Of a stretch of DNA of 18,547 bases, positions 4,746 to 13,894 are shown piece after piece. The notes below the pieces were generated by a model that ran no database searches, had not been told where the DNA came from, and was given only the letters and a program-made list of their open reading frames with translations. Made by a program: the position numbers and the translations under genes. Positions within the stretch are counted from its first letter, which is position 1. Each line of letters starts with the position of its first letter. Source of the stretch: Burkholderiales bacterium (GTDB lineage Bacteria; Pseudomonadota; Gammaproteobacteria; Burkholderiales; SG8-39); the NCBI GenBank assembly GCA_020846575.1, contig JADLDQ010000235.1, positions 1 to 18,547 on the forward strand, given 5' to 3'.

Positions 4746-7292
4746 GTGTCTGAGGAGCCGATCGGGCCCCCACAGGCGCTGTCCCCCGAGGACCTCTGCC
4801 GGCGCTGCGACCCGTCCCGGTTCTCCTTCGGCAGCACCGACGAGTTGCAGGACGTCGCCGAGGCGCTCGGCCAGGAGCGCGCGCTCGATGCGATCCGTTT
4901 CGGCGTGGGCATCGGCCGGGAGGGCTACAACCTGTTCGTGATGGGACCCGAGGGTCTGGGCCGCCACACCGTGCTGCGCCGCTTCCTCCAGGAGCACGCC
5001 GCGGCACAGCCGGTGCCGCCGGACTGGTGCTCCGTGTTCAACTTCGCGCTGCCGCACCGCCCGAACGCGCTGAAGTTTCCGCCGGGGGCCGCGCGCGTGT
5101 TCTCGCGCCACATGGAACGGCTGGTCGAGGACCTGCGGGCCGGCATACCCGCGGCGTTCGAGACCGACGAGTACCGCAGCCGCATGCGCGAGATCGAGGC
5201 CGAGTTCGGAGAGCATCAGGAGCGCGCCTTCGGCGGCGTGCGCGAGCGCGCCCGCAGCCAGGGCATCGCGCTGCTGCGCACGCCGGCGGGCTTCGGTTTC
5301 GCCCCGCTCAAGAACGGGTCGGTGATGGAGCCCGACGACTTCCAGAAGCTGCCCGAGCCGGAGCAGCGGCGCATCCAGGAAGCGATCTCCGCCTTGCAGG
5401 AAGAGCTGGAGAAAGTGATCCGCGAGCTGCCCAAGTTCCGGCGCGAGGCGCAGCACAAGCTGCGCGAGCTCAACCGCGAGGTCACTCGGCTGGCGGTGGC
5501 GAGCCTGATCGAGGAGCTGTTGAGCGCCTACCGGGACAACGACGAGGTGCGCCAGTACCTGTCGGACATCCAGGAGGACGTGCTCGACCACGCGGAGTAC
5601 TTCCAGCAGCCCAAGGAAGGCGAACAGCCGACGCTGTTCGGCGTCCCGCTGCCGCAGCGCGAGACCGGGGAGTCGTTCCTGCGCCGCTACCGGGTCAACG
5701 TGCTGGTCGATCACGACGACCGCGCGGGCGCACCGGTGGTCCACGAGGACAATCCCACGCACGACAACCTCGTCGGCCGCGCCGAGCACCAGTCGCAGAT
5801 GGGCGCGCTGGTCACCGACTTCACCCTGATCAAGGCGGGCGCCTTCCACCGCGCCAACGGCGGCTACCTGATTCTGGACGCGCTCAAGGTGCTGTTGCAG
5901 CCCCTTGCCTGGGAGGCGCTCAAGCGCGCGCTCAAGTCCCGGGAGGCGCGCATCGAATCGCTCGGCCAGGCGCTGTCGCTGGTGAGCACGGTATCGCTGG
6001 AGCCCGAACCCATACCGCTCGACCTCAAAGTGGTTCTGGTGGGGCAGCGGCAGCTGTACTACATGCTGCACGCGCTCGACCCCGAGTTCGGCGAGCTGTT
6101 CAAGGTGCAGGCCGATTTCGAGGAGGACATGGAGCGCGGCGAGGATGCCGACCTGCTGTTCGCGCGGCTCCTGGCGACGCTCGCCCGCAGCGAGAAGCTC
6201 AAGCCCCTGGACCGTACCGGCGTGGCGCGCTTCATCGAGCACGCATCGCGGTCCGCGGGGGACGCCGGCAAGCTCGGCCTGCACCTGCAAGGCCTGGTGG
6301 ATCTGCTGCGGGAGGCGGACTACTGGGCCGGCGCCCGGGCGCCGGCGCCGGATCGAGGCGCGGTGAGCGTCACGGCCGGGGAGGAGCGGACCCAGGGCGC
6401 AGCCGCTGCGAGCACCGCACCCGCCATCACGGCCGCGCACGTGCAGCGGGCGCTCGACGCGCAGGACGGCCGCGCCTCGCGGGTGCGCCGCCGGCTCCAG
6501 GAACAGGTGCGGCACGGCACCATTCTGGTGGACACCACCGGTGAGCGCGCCGGCCAGGTAAACGGCCTGGCGGTGATGCAGCTCGGCGGATTCTCTTTCG
6601 GCATGCCCCACCGCATCACCGCGCGCGTGCGCCTGGGCGGCGGCGGCGTGGTGGACATCGAGCGCGAGGCGCGGCTCGGCGGCCCGATCCATTCCAAGGG
6701 GGTGCTCATCCTGTCGGGGTTCCTGTCGGGCCGCTACGCGCTCGAGCGGCCGCTGGCGTTGTCGGCGAGCCTGGTGTTCGAACAGAGCTACGGCGGTGTA
6801 GAGGGCGACAGCGCATCCTCGGCCGAGCTGTACGCGCTCTTGTCGGCGCTCGCCGAGACGCCCGTGCGCCAGGGGTTCGCGGTCACCGGCTCGGTCAACC
6901 AGCACGGCGACATCCAGGCGATCGGCGGCGTCAACGAGAAGATCGAGGGCTTCTTCGACATCTGCGCCGCGCGCGGGCTGGACGGCGAGCAGGGCGTGCT
7001 GGTGCCGGCTTCGAACGTGCGCCACATCATGCTGCGCCGGGACGTCGTCGAGGCGGTGGCGCAGCGGCGCTTCCACGTGTACCCCGTGCGCACGGTGGAC
7101 CAGGGGATCGAACTGCTGACGGGCGTGCCCTCGGGCCGGCGCGACGCGAGCGGGCGCTTCCCCGAGGGCACGCTCAACCACCGCGTAGAGCAAAGACTGG
7201 CGGGCTTCGCCGAGCGCGCGCGCGCCCACGCCGGTGGCGCCTCGGCCCGCAAGAGCTGGCGCGCGAAGCCCGAGAGGCCGAAGTCCCGATGA
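4746..7292 (+). CDS. Lon-family ATP-dependent protease (AAA_32/LonB-like), cytoplasmic
   Basis: The 848-residue protein starts at a GTG with TTGGAGTG just upstream. The Walker A segment is GPEGLGRHT (about residues 67-75), with Arg in place of the usual Lys, as is common in this Lon-like family. A helical, charge-rich region (about 130-300) precedes the main AAA part with GGYLILDALKVLL and LKVVLVGQRQLYYML. The C-terminal Lon protease domain has EGDSASSAELYALLSAL, with probable nucleophile Ser691, and GGVNEKIEG, with probable catalytic Lys732, forming the Ser-Lys dyad. No transmembrane segment is visible. Length and domain order fit the family. It should degrade damaged or regulatory proteins under the same conditions that induce its USP neighbours. 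Confidence 0.92.
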   Translation: MSEEPIGPPQALSPEDLCRRCDPSRFSFGSTDELQDVAEALGQERALDAIRFGVGIGREGYNLFVMGPEGLGRHTVLRRFLQEHAAAQPVPPDWCSVFNFALPHRPNALKFPPGAARVFSRHMERLVEDLRAGIPAAFETDEYRSRMREIEAEFGEHQERAFGGVRERARSQGIALLRTPAGFGFAPLKNGSVMEPDDFQKLPEPEQRRIQEAISALQEELEKVIRELPKFRREAQHKLRELNREVTRLAVASLIEELLSAYRDNDEVRQYLSDIQEDVLDHAEYFQQPKEGEQPTLFGVPLPQRETGESFLRRYRVNVLVDHDDRAGAPVVHEDNPTHDNLVGRAEHQSQMGALVTDFTLIKAGAFHRANGGYLILDALKVLLQPLAWEALKRALKSREARIESLGQALSLVSTVSLEPEPIPLDLKVVLVGQRQLYYMLHALDPEFGELFKVQADFEEDMERGEDADLLFARLLATLARSEKLKPLDRTGVARFIEHASRSAGDAGKLGLHLQGLVDLLREADYWAGARAPAPDRGAVSVTAGEERTQGAAAASTAPAITAAHVQRALDAQDGRASRVRRRLQEQVRHGTILVDTTGERAGQVNGLAVMQLGGFSFGMPHRITARVRLGGGGVVDIEREARLGGPIHSKGVLILSGFLSGRYALERPLALSASLVFEQSYGGVEGDSASSAELYALLSALAETPVRQGFAVTGSVNQHGDIQAIGGVNEKIEGFFDICAARGLDGEQGVLVPASNVRHIMLRRDVVEAVAQRRFHVYPVRTVDQGIELLTGVPSGRRDASGRFPEGTLNHRVEQRLAGFAERARAHAGGASARKSWRAKPERPKSR

Positions 7293-8029
7293 GCACCCCG
7301 GGCGGGCGCCGCGGCGCAAGGCGCATCCTGGTGCGCATCGAGACGGCGCCATCGGGGCGTGTCGCACTGCAGACCGCCGCCGAGATCGCGGCCAGGCTGG
7401 ATGCGGAGCTGGTCGGCCTGTTCGTGGAGGACGCAGACCTCTACAGTCTCGCGCGCCTGCCGTTCGCGCACGAGATCGGCCTTGCCTCCGGCACGCGCCG
7501 CGCGCTGAATCTGGAGGCGATGCAGCGCCAGCTCGGCGCGCTGGCCGAGCAGGCGCGCCGCACGATGGAGGAGATCGCCTCGCGCGGCCCGCTGCGCTGG
7601 ACCTTCCGCACCGCGCGCGGCTCGATGCACGCCGAACTCGCCGCCGCGGCGGGCGAGGCCGACCTGGTGATCACCCGCGCCGCGGGCGTCGAGTGGTCCG
7701 CGCTCAAGTTCACCGAGCGTCCCCCGGTATTCGTGCTGCAAGACGGAGACTCCTCGCGCTTGACGCTGGTCACGCTGTGCGAGCCGGCGCCCGATCCGGC
7801 CGGGCTTGCCGCCACGGTCGCGGCGCTCGCCCGCGGCGCGCGCTCGGCCGTGGACCTGATCGGCCTCGCCGCCGGCCCGGAGCAGGCGCGGGCCTGGATG
7901 GCCGAGCTGCGCGAGGAACTCGACCGCCAGGGGTGCGAGCAGGAGGTGCGGATGCGCTGTGCCGACATCGCCGAGGCGCTGGTCGCGATGCTCAGGGCGC
8001 TGCGCCCGCGGCCTGGCGCGAGCAAGTAG
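7289..8029 (+). CDS. USP-like protein with degenerate nucleotide-binding motif
   Basis: The 246-residue product opens MSTPGGRRGARRILVRIETA and continues GRVALQTAAEIAARLDAELVGLFVED, a clear USP-like first strand and helix. The Gly-rich ATP motif (G-x2-G-x9-GS) is missing; the equivalent region reads ADLVITRAAGVEWSALKF. The C-terminal half is poorly conserved and may be a second, decayed USP-like fold. The ATG overlaps the Lon stop in ATGA, indicating translational coupling and a shared operon. It may act as a non-nucleotide-binding USP relative or an adaptor for the protease; the latter is only inferred from the coupling. Confidence 0.7.
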   Translation: MSTPGGRRGARRILVRIETAPSGRVALQTAAEIAARLDAELVGLFVEDADLYSLARLPFAHEIGLASGTRRALNLEAMQRQLGALAEQARRTMEEIASRGPLRWTFRTARGSMHAELAAAAGEADLVITRAAGVEWSALKFTERPPVFVLQDGDSSRLTLVTLCEPAPDPAGLAATVAALARGARSAVDLIGLAAGPEQARAWMAELREELDRQGCEQEVRMRCADIAEALVAMLRALRPRPGASK

Positions 8030-8126
8030 AATTTTCGCAGCGCCGGCCGCTGCGCTCCGGCCGCAGGCGTGGAGGCCGCATCCGGCCTGCCTGCCTTCCC
8101 GCCCTCGAACCCGGAACCATCGTCAC

Positions 8127-10682
8127 ATGAAACCCGGAACGACCTACACCCTTCGCGTGTCCCCGAGCCTGCCGCCGCGACTGGCGCGGCTCGAGGAGCT
8201 CGCCAACGACCTGCACTACAGCTGGGACCGCGCCACCCGCAACCTGTTCGCCCGGCTCGACGCCTCGTTATGGAACGCGCTGGGGCGCAGCCCGAAGATG
8301 CTGCTGCGCTGCGTGGACGAGAAGATTCTCCTGCAGGCCGCACAGGACCCGCGCTACCTGGAGAGCTACGACGCGGTGCTCGCCGCCTACGACGCCTACC
8401 ACGCGGAGATGCCGGGCTCGGGGGCGGGCGCGCTGGCGCCGGGCGAGCTGGTGGCCTACTTCTGCGCCGAATTCGGCTTTCACGAAAGCCTGCCGCTGTA
8501 CTCCGGAGGGCTGGGAATCCTGGCGGGCGACCACTGCAAGACCGCGAGCGATCTGCACCTGGGGTTCGTCGCGGTGGGGCTGATGTACCGGCAGGGTTAC
8601 TTCCAGCAGACGCTGGACAGCGAGGGCCGGCAGCAGGCCGAGTACGCGGATTCCGACTACGAGCTGCTGCCGGTCACGCCGGTGACCCTGGCCGACGGCC
8701 GCGATCTCACCGTGCAGGTGGAGCTGCCGGGGCGGGCGGTGAGCGTCAAGGTGTGGCGCGCCCGCGTGGGACGGGTGTCGTTGTACCTGCTGGACACCGA
8801 CGTGGAGTCCAACGGCGCCGCCGACCGCGAGATCGGCCACCGGTTGTACGGCGGCGACCGCACCGTGCGCATGGAGCAGGAGATCGTCCTGGGCGTCGGC
8901 GGCACGCGGGCGCTCGCGGCGCTCTCCATCCGACCCACGGTGTGGCACATCAACGAGGGACACGCCGCGTTTCTGGTGCTGGAGCGCATCCGGCGCTGGA
9001 TGCGCTCCGGCCTGGATTTCGCCACCGCCCTGGAGACCGTCGCCTCCAACACCGTGTTCACCACCCACACACCGGTGCCGGCGGGCCACGACCACTTCGC
9101 CACCGATATGGTGGCGCGCTACTTCGCCGAGTACTGCCGGGGTCTGGGGCTGGAGATGGGCGCGCTGCTCGAGCTGGGCTGCAGCCACCCGGGCAGCGAG
9201 TTCAACATGACGGTGCTGGCGCTGCGCGGATCGCGGATTCACAACGGCGTGTCGCGCATCCATCGCAATGTGTCGGCGCAGATGCTCGCGCACGTGTGGC
9301 CGGGTATTGCGCCCGAGGAGAACCCGATCGGCTACGTGCGCAACGCCGTGCACGTGCCGACCTTTCTTGCGCCCGAATGGACGCCGGTGTTCGACCGCTA
9401 CCTCGGAATCGACTGGGCGAAGTACCTGTCCGAGTCCGACCTGCGCGAGCGCATCCACGCGATACCGGACCGCGAGTTCTGGGCGGTGCAGCAGAACCTG
9501 AAGGCGCGGCTGCTGCACATGGTGTGCGACATCGTCACGCGGCGCCAGCTGCGCACCGACGGCAGCGAGGCGCACCTGGACCGGCTGCTGCGCTTTGCCA
9601 ACCCGGACCACCCGGACGTGCTGACGCTGGGCTTCGCGCGGCGCTTCGCAACCTACAAGCGCGCCACGCTGCTGTTCGAGGACATGAACCGGGTGCGCGC
9701 GCTGCTCAGCGACCCCGAGCGCCCGGTGCTGGTGCTGTTCTCGGGCAAGGCGCACCCGGCCGATGGCGCCGGTTGCGAGCTGATCCGCCGCATCGACGAG
9801 ATCTCCCGCATGCCGGAGTTCGAGGGCCGCATCCTGATGCTGGAGGGCTACGAGCTGCACATCGGCCGTCGCATGGTGAGCGGAGTGGACGTGTGGCTCA
9901 ACAATCCGATGTACCCGCTGGAAGCCTCGGGCACTTCCGGCATGAAGGCGGGGATGAACGGCAACATCAACCTCTCGGTGCTCGACGGCTGGTGGGACGA
10001 GGGCTTCGAGGGCGACAACGGCTGGGCGATCCGCCCCACGCCGCTCGGCTTCGAGGAACGCCGCCGCAACGCCGAGGAATCGCGCGCCCTCTACGAGATT
10101 CTGGAGGACCGCGTGCTGCCGCTGTACTACCAGCGGGGCCTGGGCGCCTACTCGCCGGAATGGGTGCACATGGCCAAGCGCTCCATGGCGTCGATCCTGT
10201 CACGCTACGGCAGCAACCGCATGCTCCAGGAGTACGCCAGCCAGTGCTACGAGCCGGCGGCGCGGCAGGGGAGGCGCTACCGGGCCGAGGGCAACGCCGC
10301 CGCGCGCGCGGTGGCGGCATGGAAGGCGCGGGTGCGGGCGGCGTGGCCCGGGGTGCAGGCGCGGCGGCTGGACGACGCGGCGCGGCAGATCGCTTTCGGC
10401 GGATCGCTCACGGTGGAGGTCGGCGTGCAGCTCAACGGGCTGGATCCAGCCGACATCGCGGTCGAGTTGATGCTGAGCGCATCCGCCGCGGGCAAGGTGC
10501 GGACCGAACCGCAGCGGCACTTGTTCACGGGGCAAGGCGCCACCGGCCGCGCGGGCGAGCAGCGCTACAGCCTGCGGCTCGCCCCCGACCTGTGCGGGCA
10601 GCTGGACTATCGCATCCGCGTCTATCCGCGCCACGACCTGCTCACCCACCCGTTCGAGCTGGGGCTGATGAGCTGGCTGTGA
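8127..10682 (+). CDS. glgP: Alpha-glucan (glycogen/maltodextrin) phosphorylase, GT35
   Basis: The 851-residue enzyme starts MKPGTTYTLRVSPSLPPRLA, with the N-terminal DUF3417-like segment (ELANDLHYSWDRATRNLF) of the shorter, archaeal/Thermus-type phosphorylase branch rather than E. coli GlgP. AYFCAEFGFHESLPLYSGGL and LAGDHCKTASDL form the substrate and phosphate region. EASGTSGMKAGMNGNINLSV contains Lys607, the pyridoxal-phosphate lysine. It releases glucose 1-phosphate from stored glucan using inorganic phosphate. The frame stays open upstream to 7959, but the ATG at 8127 begins the conserved sequence; its ribosome binding site is weak (GGAA about 10 bases upstream). It converges with glgA and probably mobilises glycogen made by the glgA and glgC products. 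Confidence 0.93.
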   Translation: MKPGTTYTLRVSPSLPPRLARLEELANDLHYSWDRATRNLFARLDASLWNALGRSPKMLLRCVDEKILLQAAQDPRYLESYDAVLAAYDAYHAEMPGSGAGALAPGELVAYFCAEFGFHESLPLYSGGLGILAGDHCKTASDLHLGFVAVGLMYRQGYFQQTLDSEGRQQAEYADSDYELLPVTPVTLADGRDLTVQVELPGRAVSVKVWRARVGRVSLYLLDTDVESNGAADREIGHRLYGGDRTVRMEQEIVLGVGGTRALAALSIRPTVWHINEGHAAFLVLERIRRWMRSGLDFATALETVASNTVFTTHTPVPAGHDHFATDMVARYFAEYCRGLGLEMGALLELGCSHPGSEFNMTVLALRGSRIHNGVSRIHRNVSAQMLAHVWPGIAPEENPIGYVRNAVHVPTFLAPEWTPVFDRYLGIDWAKYLSESDLRERIHAIPDREFWAVQQNLKARLLHMVCDIVTRRQLRTDGSEAHLDRLLRFANPDHPDVLTLGFARRFATYKRATLLFEDMNRVRALLSDPERPVLVLFSGKAHPADGAGCELIRRIDEISRMPEFEGRILMLEGYELHIGRRMVSGVDVWLNNPMYPLEASGTSGMKAGMNGNINLSVLDGWWDEGFEGDNGWAIRPTPLGFEERRRNAEESRALYEILEDRVLPLYYQRGLGAYSPEWVHMAKRSMASILSRYGSNRMLQEYASQCYEPAARQGRRYRAEGNAAARAVAAWKARVRAAWPGVQARRLDDAARQIAFGGSLTVEVGVQLNGLDPADIAVELMLSASAAGKVRTEPQRHLFTGQGATGRAGEQRYSLRLAPDLCGQLDYRIRVYPRHDLLTHPFELGLMSWL

Positions 10683-10700
10683 CCACGGGCGCGAGACAGT

Positions 10701-10714
10701 CCGCCGCGCGGCGG
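10701..10714. terminator. GC-rich palindrome between convergent glgP and glgA
   Basis: CCGCCGCGCGGCGG is a perfect palindrome in the 40-bp gap between the two convergent stop codons. It could fold as a hairpin and help terminate transcription in both directions, but there is no T-tract. Confidence 0.35.
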
Positions 10715-10722
10715 GCGCGCCC

Positions 10723-12234
10723 TCAGCGCGGCGCGCGCAGCAATTCCTCGTAGAGCCGGGCGTAGCGAGCGGCGCTCGCGCTCCAGCCGAAGTCTCGAGC
10801 CATACCGTTGCGTTGCAGCGCCCGCCACGCGGCAGGGTCGCGCCACGCGGCGCAGGCGCGCTCGACCGCGGCGAACAGAGCTTCGGCCGAGATCTCCTGG
10901 AACAGAAACCCGGTGGCGCTGCCCGAGCGCAGGGCCTCGGGCGTGCAGTCCACGATGTTGTCGGCGTGGCCGCCGGTGGCGCGCGCCACCGGCGGCGTGC
11001 CGTAGCGCTGGCTGTACATCTGGTTCAGACCGCAGGGCTCGTAGCGCGAGGGCATCAGGAACAGGTCGGCGCCCGCTTCGATCTGGTGCGCAAGCGCCTC
11101 GTCGAGCCCGTGGGCAACCGCCACCCTGCCGGGCCAGCGCGCGGCGATCGCGCGCAGCTCGATCTCGATCTCACGGTCGCCCGAGCCCAGCACCGCGAGC
11201 TGTGCCGGCAGCGCGGCAAGACGCGGCGCGGCCTCGACCAGGAGGTCGATGCCCTTCTGCCAGGCGAGCCTTCCGACGAAGCCGAGCAGCGGCAGGGTCG
11301 GGTCCGCTGCGAGACCGAGGCGCGCCTGCAGCGCCTCCTTGTTACGGGCCTTCGCCTCCAGCCGGTCGCGATCGTAACGCGCCGCGATGTGCGGGTCGGT
11401 CGCGGGATTCCAGGTCACATCGTCGATGCCGTTGAGGATGCCGTACAGGCGCGAGGCGCGCTGCTCGAGCAACCCGGCGAGACCGCAACCCAGGGGTTCG
11501 CTGCGAATCTCGGCGGCGTAGCCGGGACTCACGGTGGTGATGGCGTCGGCGAACTGCAGGCCGGCCTTCATGAACGACAGGCGCCCGTGAAACTCCAGCG
11601 CCTGCGGCGACAGGGCCTCTTGCGGCAGTCCCAGGCCGGGAAGCGCCTGCGCCGGGAACAGGCCCTGGAAGGCCAGGTTGTGAACGGTGAAGACCACGCG
11701 CGGCCGCGCCGCCGTCGAGCGCGCGGCGGCGCCAGGCGAGGCAGCCGGTTCGCCTTGCGTTCCGGCGCCTGCGTAGTGCAGGTAGGCGGCGGCGAGGCCG
11801 GTCTGCCAGTCGTTGATGTGCAACACGTCGGGCCGAAAATCCGGCAGCAGACCGGCCGCGGCGATGCGCGCCGCCGCGCGGCAGAGAAGGCCGAAGCGCA
11901 GGGCATTGTCCGGCCAGTCCAGGTCGTGCGCGTCGAGGTAGGGGCCGCCCTCCCGGTCGTACAGCGCGGGTGCGTCCAGCACCAGGGCGGACACGCCGGA
12001 GGGAAGGCGCGCCGCCAGCAGCCGGGCGCCGGGCATCTCGCCGCAGGGCTCGAGCCGCGCCAGTTCCGCCGCAGCGCGCGTGGCCGCGAGGACTTCGCGA
12101 TAGCCTGGCAGCAGGGTGCGAATCTCGAGTCCGAGGTGTGCGAGCGCCGCGGGCAAGGCCTCGGCGACATCGCCCAGTCCCCCGGTCTTGACCCAGGGGG
12201 CGCACTCCGAGGCGGCAAAGAGGATGCGCGGCAT
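10723..12234 (-). CDS. glgA: Glycogen synthase (ADP-glucose starch/glycogen glucosyltransferase, GT5)
   Basis: The 503-residue protein starts MPRILFAASECAPWVKTGGL. KTGGL near residues 16-20 is the ADP-glucose-binding loop of GT5 synthases. LHINDWQTGLAAAYL and VFTVHNLAFQGLFP follow, and the C-terminal domain carries GFVGRLAWQKGIDLLVEA and MPSRYEPCGLNQMYSQRYGT, with the conserved Glu of the retaining glycosyltransferase active site. It elongates alpha-1,4-glucan from ADP-glucose. The frame continues upstream to 12348, but the M-P-R-I-L-F start at 12234 is the family start. It is divergent from glgC, and the FNR-type box between them is not at class II spacing for glgA. Confidence 0.94.
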   Translation of the reverse strand: MPRILFAASECAPWVKTGGLGDVAEALPAALAHLGLEIRTLLPGYREVLAATRAAAELARLEPCGEMPGARLLAARLPSGVSALVLDAPALYDREGGPYLDAHDLDWPDNALRFGLLCRAAARIAAAGLLPDFRPDVLHINDWQTGLAAAYLHYAGAGTQGEPAASPGAAARSTAARPRVVFTVHNLAFQGLFPAQALPGLGLPQEALSPQALEFHGRLSFMKAGLQFADAITTVSPGYAAEIRSEPLGCGLAGLLEQRASRLYGILNGIDDVTWNPATDPHIAARYDRDRLEAKARNKEALQARLGLAADPTLPLLGFVGRLAWQKGIDLLVEAAPRLAALPAQLAVLGSGDREIEIELRAIAARWPGRVAVAHGLDEALAHQIEAGADLFLMPSRYEPCGLNQMYSQRYGTPPVARATGGHADNIVDCTPEALRSGSATGFLFQEISAEALFAAVERACAAWRDPAAWRALQRNGMARDFGWSASAARYARLYEELLRAPR

Positions 12235-12294
12235 GGGGCGGCTCAACGGTGCGCCTTGCCGCTTCGCACCGGGGATGCGCGCTCGTCGGTGCGC

Positions 12295-12308
12295 TTGACA
12301 CGGGTCAA
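12295..12308 (+). promoter_or_regulatory. FNR/ANR/DNR-type box in the glgA-glgC divergent region
   Basis: TTGACACGGGTCAA matches TTGAY-N4-RTCAA exactly. Towards glgC, GAAACT (12330-12335) ends 33.5 bp from its centre, as in the other boxes. Towards glgA the corresponding hexamer is CCCGGT, so activation of glgC is more likely. The resulting glgC leader would be about 105 nt. Confidence 0.7.
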
Positions 12309-12447
12309 TGCGGCCCGATATGGGGGAGGGAAACTTTGATCGACGCACGCTGCCGTACGAGATCGCCCCGGCCAGTCACGCGCCGTGCGCCAGACGACGC
12401 GCCGGGCGGCCCGGGGAGGCCGCAGCGCACACGCGAGGAGGAGCACC

Positions 12448-13782
12448 ATGAAGGACAAGACGACTCCCGAGAACGGGCGCGAGCGGGGCGAGGCCGATGC
12501 GCTGCGCGCTTCGTCCCTCCTGCAGAGCCGGCGCGTGCCGCTTGCCCGCCGTACCGTGGCCATGGTGCTGGCGGGCGGCCGCGGGGAGAGACTTGCGCAA
12601 CTGACCGACTGGCGCTGCAAGCCCGCGGTCCCCTTCGGCGGCAAGTTTCGCATCATCGACTTCACGTTGTCGAACTGCGTCAACTCCGGCATCCGCCGCA
12701 TCGGCGTTCTTACCCAGTACAAGGCGCAGAGCCTGATCCGCCACCTGCAGCGCGGGTGGTCGTTGCTGGACGGCCGGCTGGACGAGTTCGTCGAGGTGAT
12801 GCCCGCCCAGCAGCAGCTGGGCGCGAACTGGTACCGCGGCACCGCCGATGCGGTGTTCCAGAACATCGACGCCCTGCTGCGCTCGCGGCCGGAGTACGTG
12901 CTGGTGCTCGCCGGCGACCACGTCTACAAGATGGACTACGGGCGCATGCTGGGCGAGCACGTCGCCAGCGACGCGGACCTGACGGTGGGCTGCGTCGAGG
13001 TGCCGATCGCCCAGGCGAGCGCCTTCGGCGTGATGGCGGTGGACGAGCGCGGGCAGGTGGCCGCCTTCCAGGAGAAGCCGGCCGATCCCAAGTGCATTCC
13101 CGGCCGGCCGGAGCACGCGCTGGCGAGCATGGGCATCTACGTGTTCCGCGCGCCCTTCCTCTACGAGCAGCTCGAGCTGGACGCAGCGCAGGCGGGGTCG
13201 ACGCGCGACTTCGGGCGCGACATCGTTCCCTCTGCACTGCGACAGGGGCGGCGGGTGCACGCGTGCCGTCTGGACGACAGCAGCGTGGCGAGCGAGGCGG
13301 GCAAGCCCTATTGGCGCGACGTGGGCACCGTGGACGCCTACTGGGCCGCCAACCTCGACCTGGTGAGCGTGACCCCGGAGCTCAATCTCTACGATCGCGA
13401 CTGGCCGATCTGGACCTACCAGGAACAGCTCCCGTCGGCGAAGTTCGTCTTCGACTCCGACAAGCGGCGCGGCGTCGCCCTGGATTCGATGGTCTCCGGG
13501 GGCTGCATCGTGAGCGGCGCAACCGTTCGCCGCTCGGTGCTGTTTTCCAACGTACAGGTCTGCGACTCGCTGATCGAGGACTCGGTACTGCTGCCCGGGG
13601 TGCGGACCGGCCGGGACGTGGTGGTGAGGCGCGCGGTCATCGATGCGCGCTGCCAGTTGCCCGATGGCCTGCGCGTGGGCGTGGACCCGCACGAGGACCG
13701 CACCCGCTTCCACGTGACCGCCGCCGGGGTGACGCTGGTGACCCCCGAGATGCTCGGCCAGAACATTCACCACCAGCCCTGA
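12448..13782 (+). CDS. glgC: Glucose-1-phosphate adenylyltransferase (ADP-glucose pyrophosphorylase)
   Basis: The 444-residue enzyme makes ADP-glucose from glucose 1-phosphate and ATP, the committed step of glycogen synthesis. VLAGGRGERL (about 40-49) is the nucleotidyltransferase signature, KPAVPFGGKFRIIDFTLSNC follows, and YRGTADAVFQNI, LVLAGDHVYKMDYG and FQEKPADPK are further hallmarks. The C-terminal half is a left-handed beta helix (VSGGCIVSGATVRRSVLFSN, VQVCDSLIEDSVLLPGV). AGGAGG just upstream of the ATG at 12448 fixes the start; an upstream in-frame start at 12385 lacks this. The N-terminal 35 residues are a charged extension. The upstream FNR-type box links glycogen storage to the low-oxygen regulon. 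Confidence 0.95.
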   Translation: MKDKTTPENGRERGEADALRASSLLQSRRVPLARRTVAMVLAGGRGERLAQLTDWRCKPAVPFGGKFRIIDFTLSNCVNSGIRRIGVLTQYKAQSLIRHLQRGWSLLDGRLDEFVEVMPAQQQLGANWYRGTADAVFQNIDALLRSRPEYVLVLAGDHVYKMDYGRMLGEHVASDADLTVGCVEVPIAQASAFGVMAVDERGQVAAFQEKPADPKCIPGRPEHALASMGIYVFRAPFLYEQLELDAAQAGSTRDFGRDIVPSALRQGRRVHACRLDDSSVASEAGKPYWRDVGTVDAYWAANLDLVSVTPELNLYDRDWPIWTYQEQLPSAKFVFDSDKRRGVALDSMVSGGCIVSGATVRRSVLFSNVQVCDSLIEDSVLLPGVRTGRDVVVRRAVIDARCQLPDGLRVGVDPHEDRTRFHVTAAGVTLVTPEMLGQNIHHQP

Positions 13783-13845
13783 GAATGCCCCGCAGGGCGG
13801 GCCCGGGCGGCGGGCGGCCCGGGGTTCCGGCATCTCATCGGAGTG

Positions 13846-13866
13846 CCTCGTCGCTGCGCGACGAGG
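13846..13866. terminator. Hairpin between convergent glgC and kinase genes
   Basis: CCTCGTCGC (13846-13854) and GCGACGAGG (13858-13866) are perfect 9-bp arms around a 3-nt loop, between two convergent stop codons. A bidirectional terminator is plausible although no T-run flanks it. Confidence 0.5.
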
Positions 13867-13894
13867 GCATCGCCCTGGGGGCGGGCTTTCGGGC

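Noticed and set aside
3525..7367. A 1280-codon open frame on the minus strand
   Set aside because: It lies opposite the Lon-family and USP genes, has arginine/histidine/leucine-biased shadow composition and no recognisable domain. Long antisense frames are expected in DNA this GC-rich.
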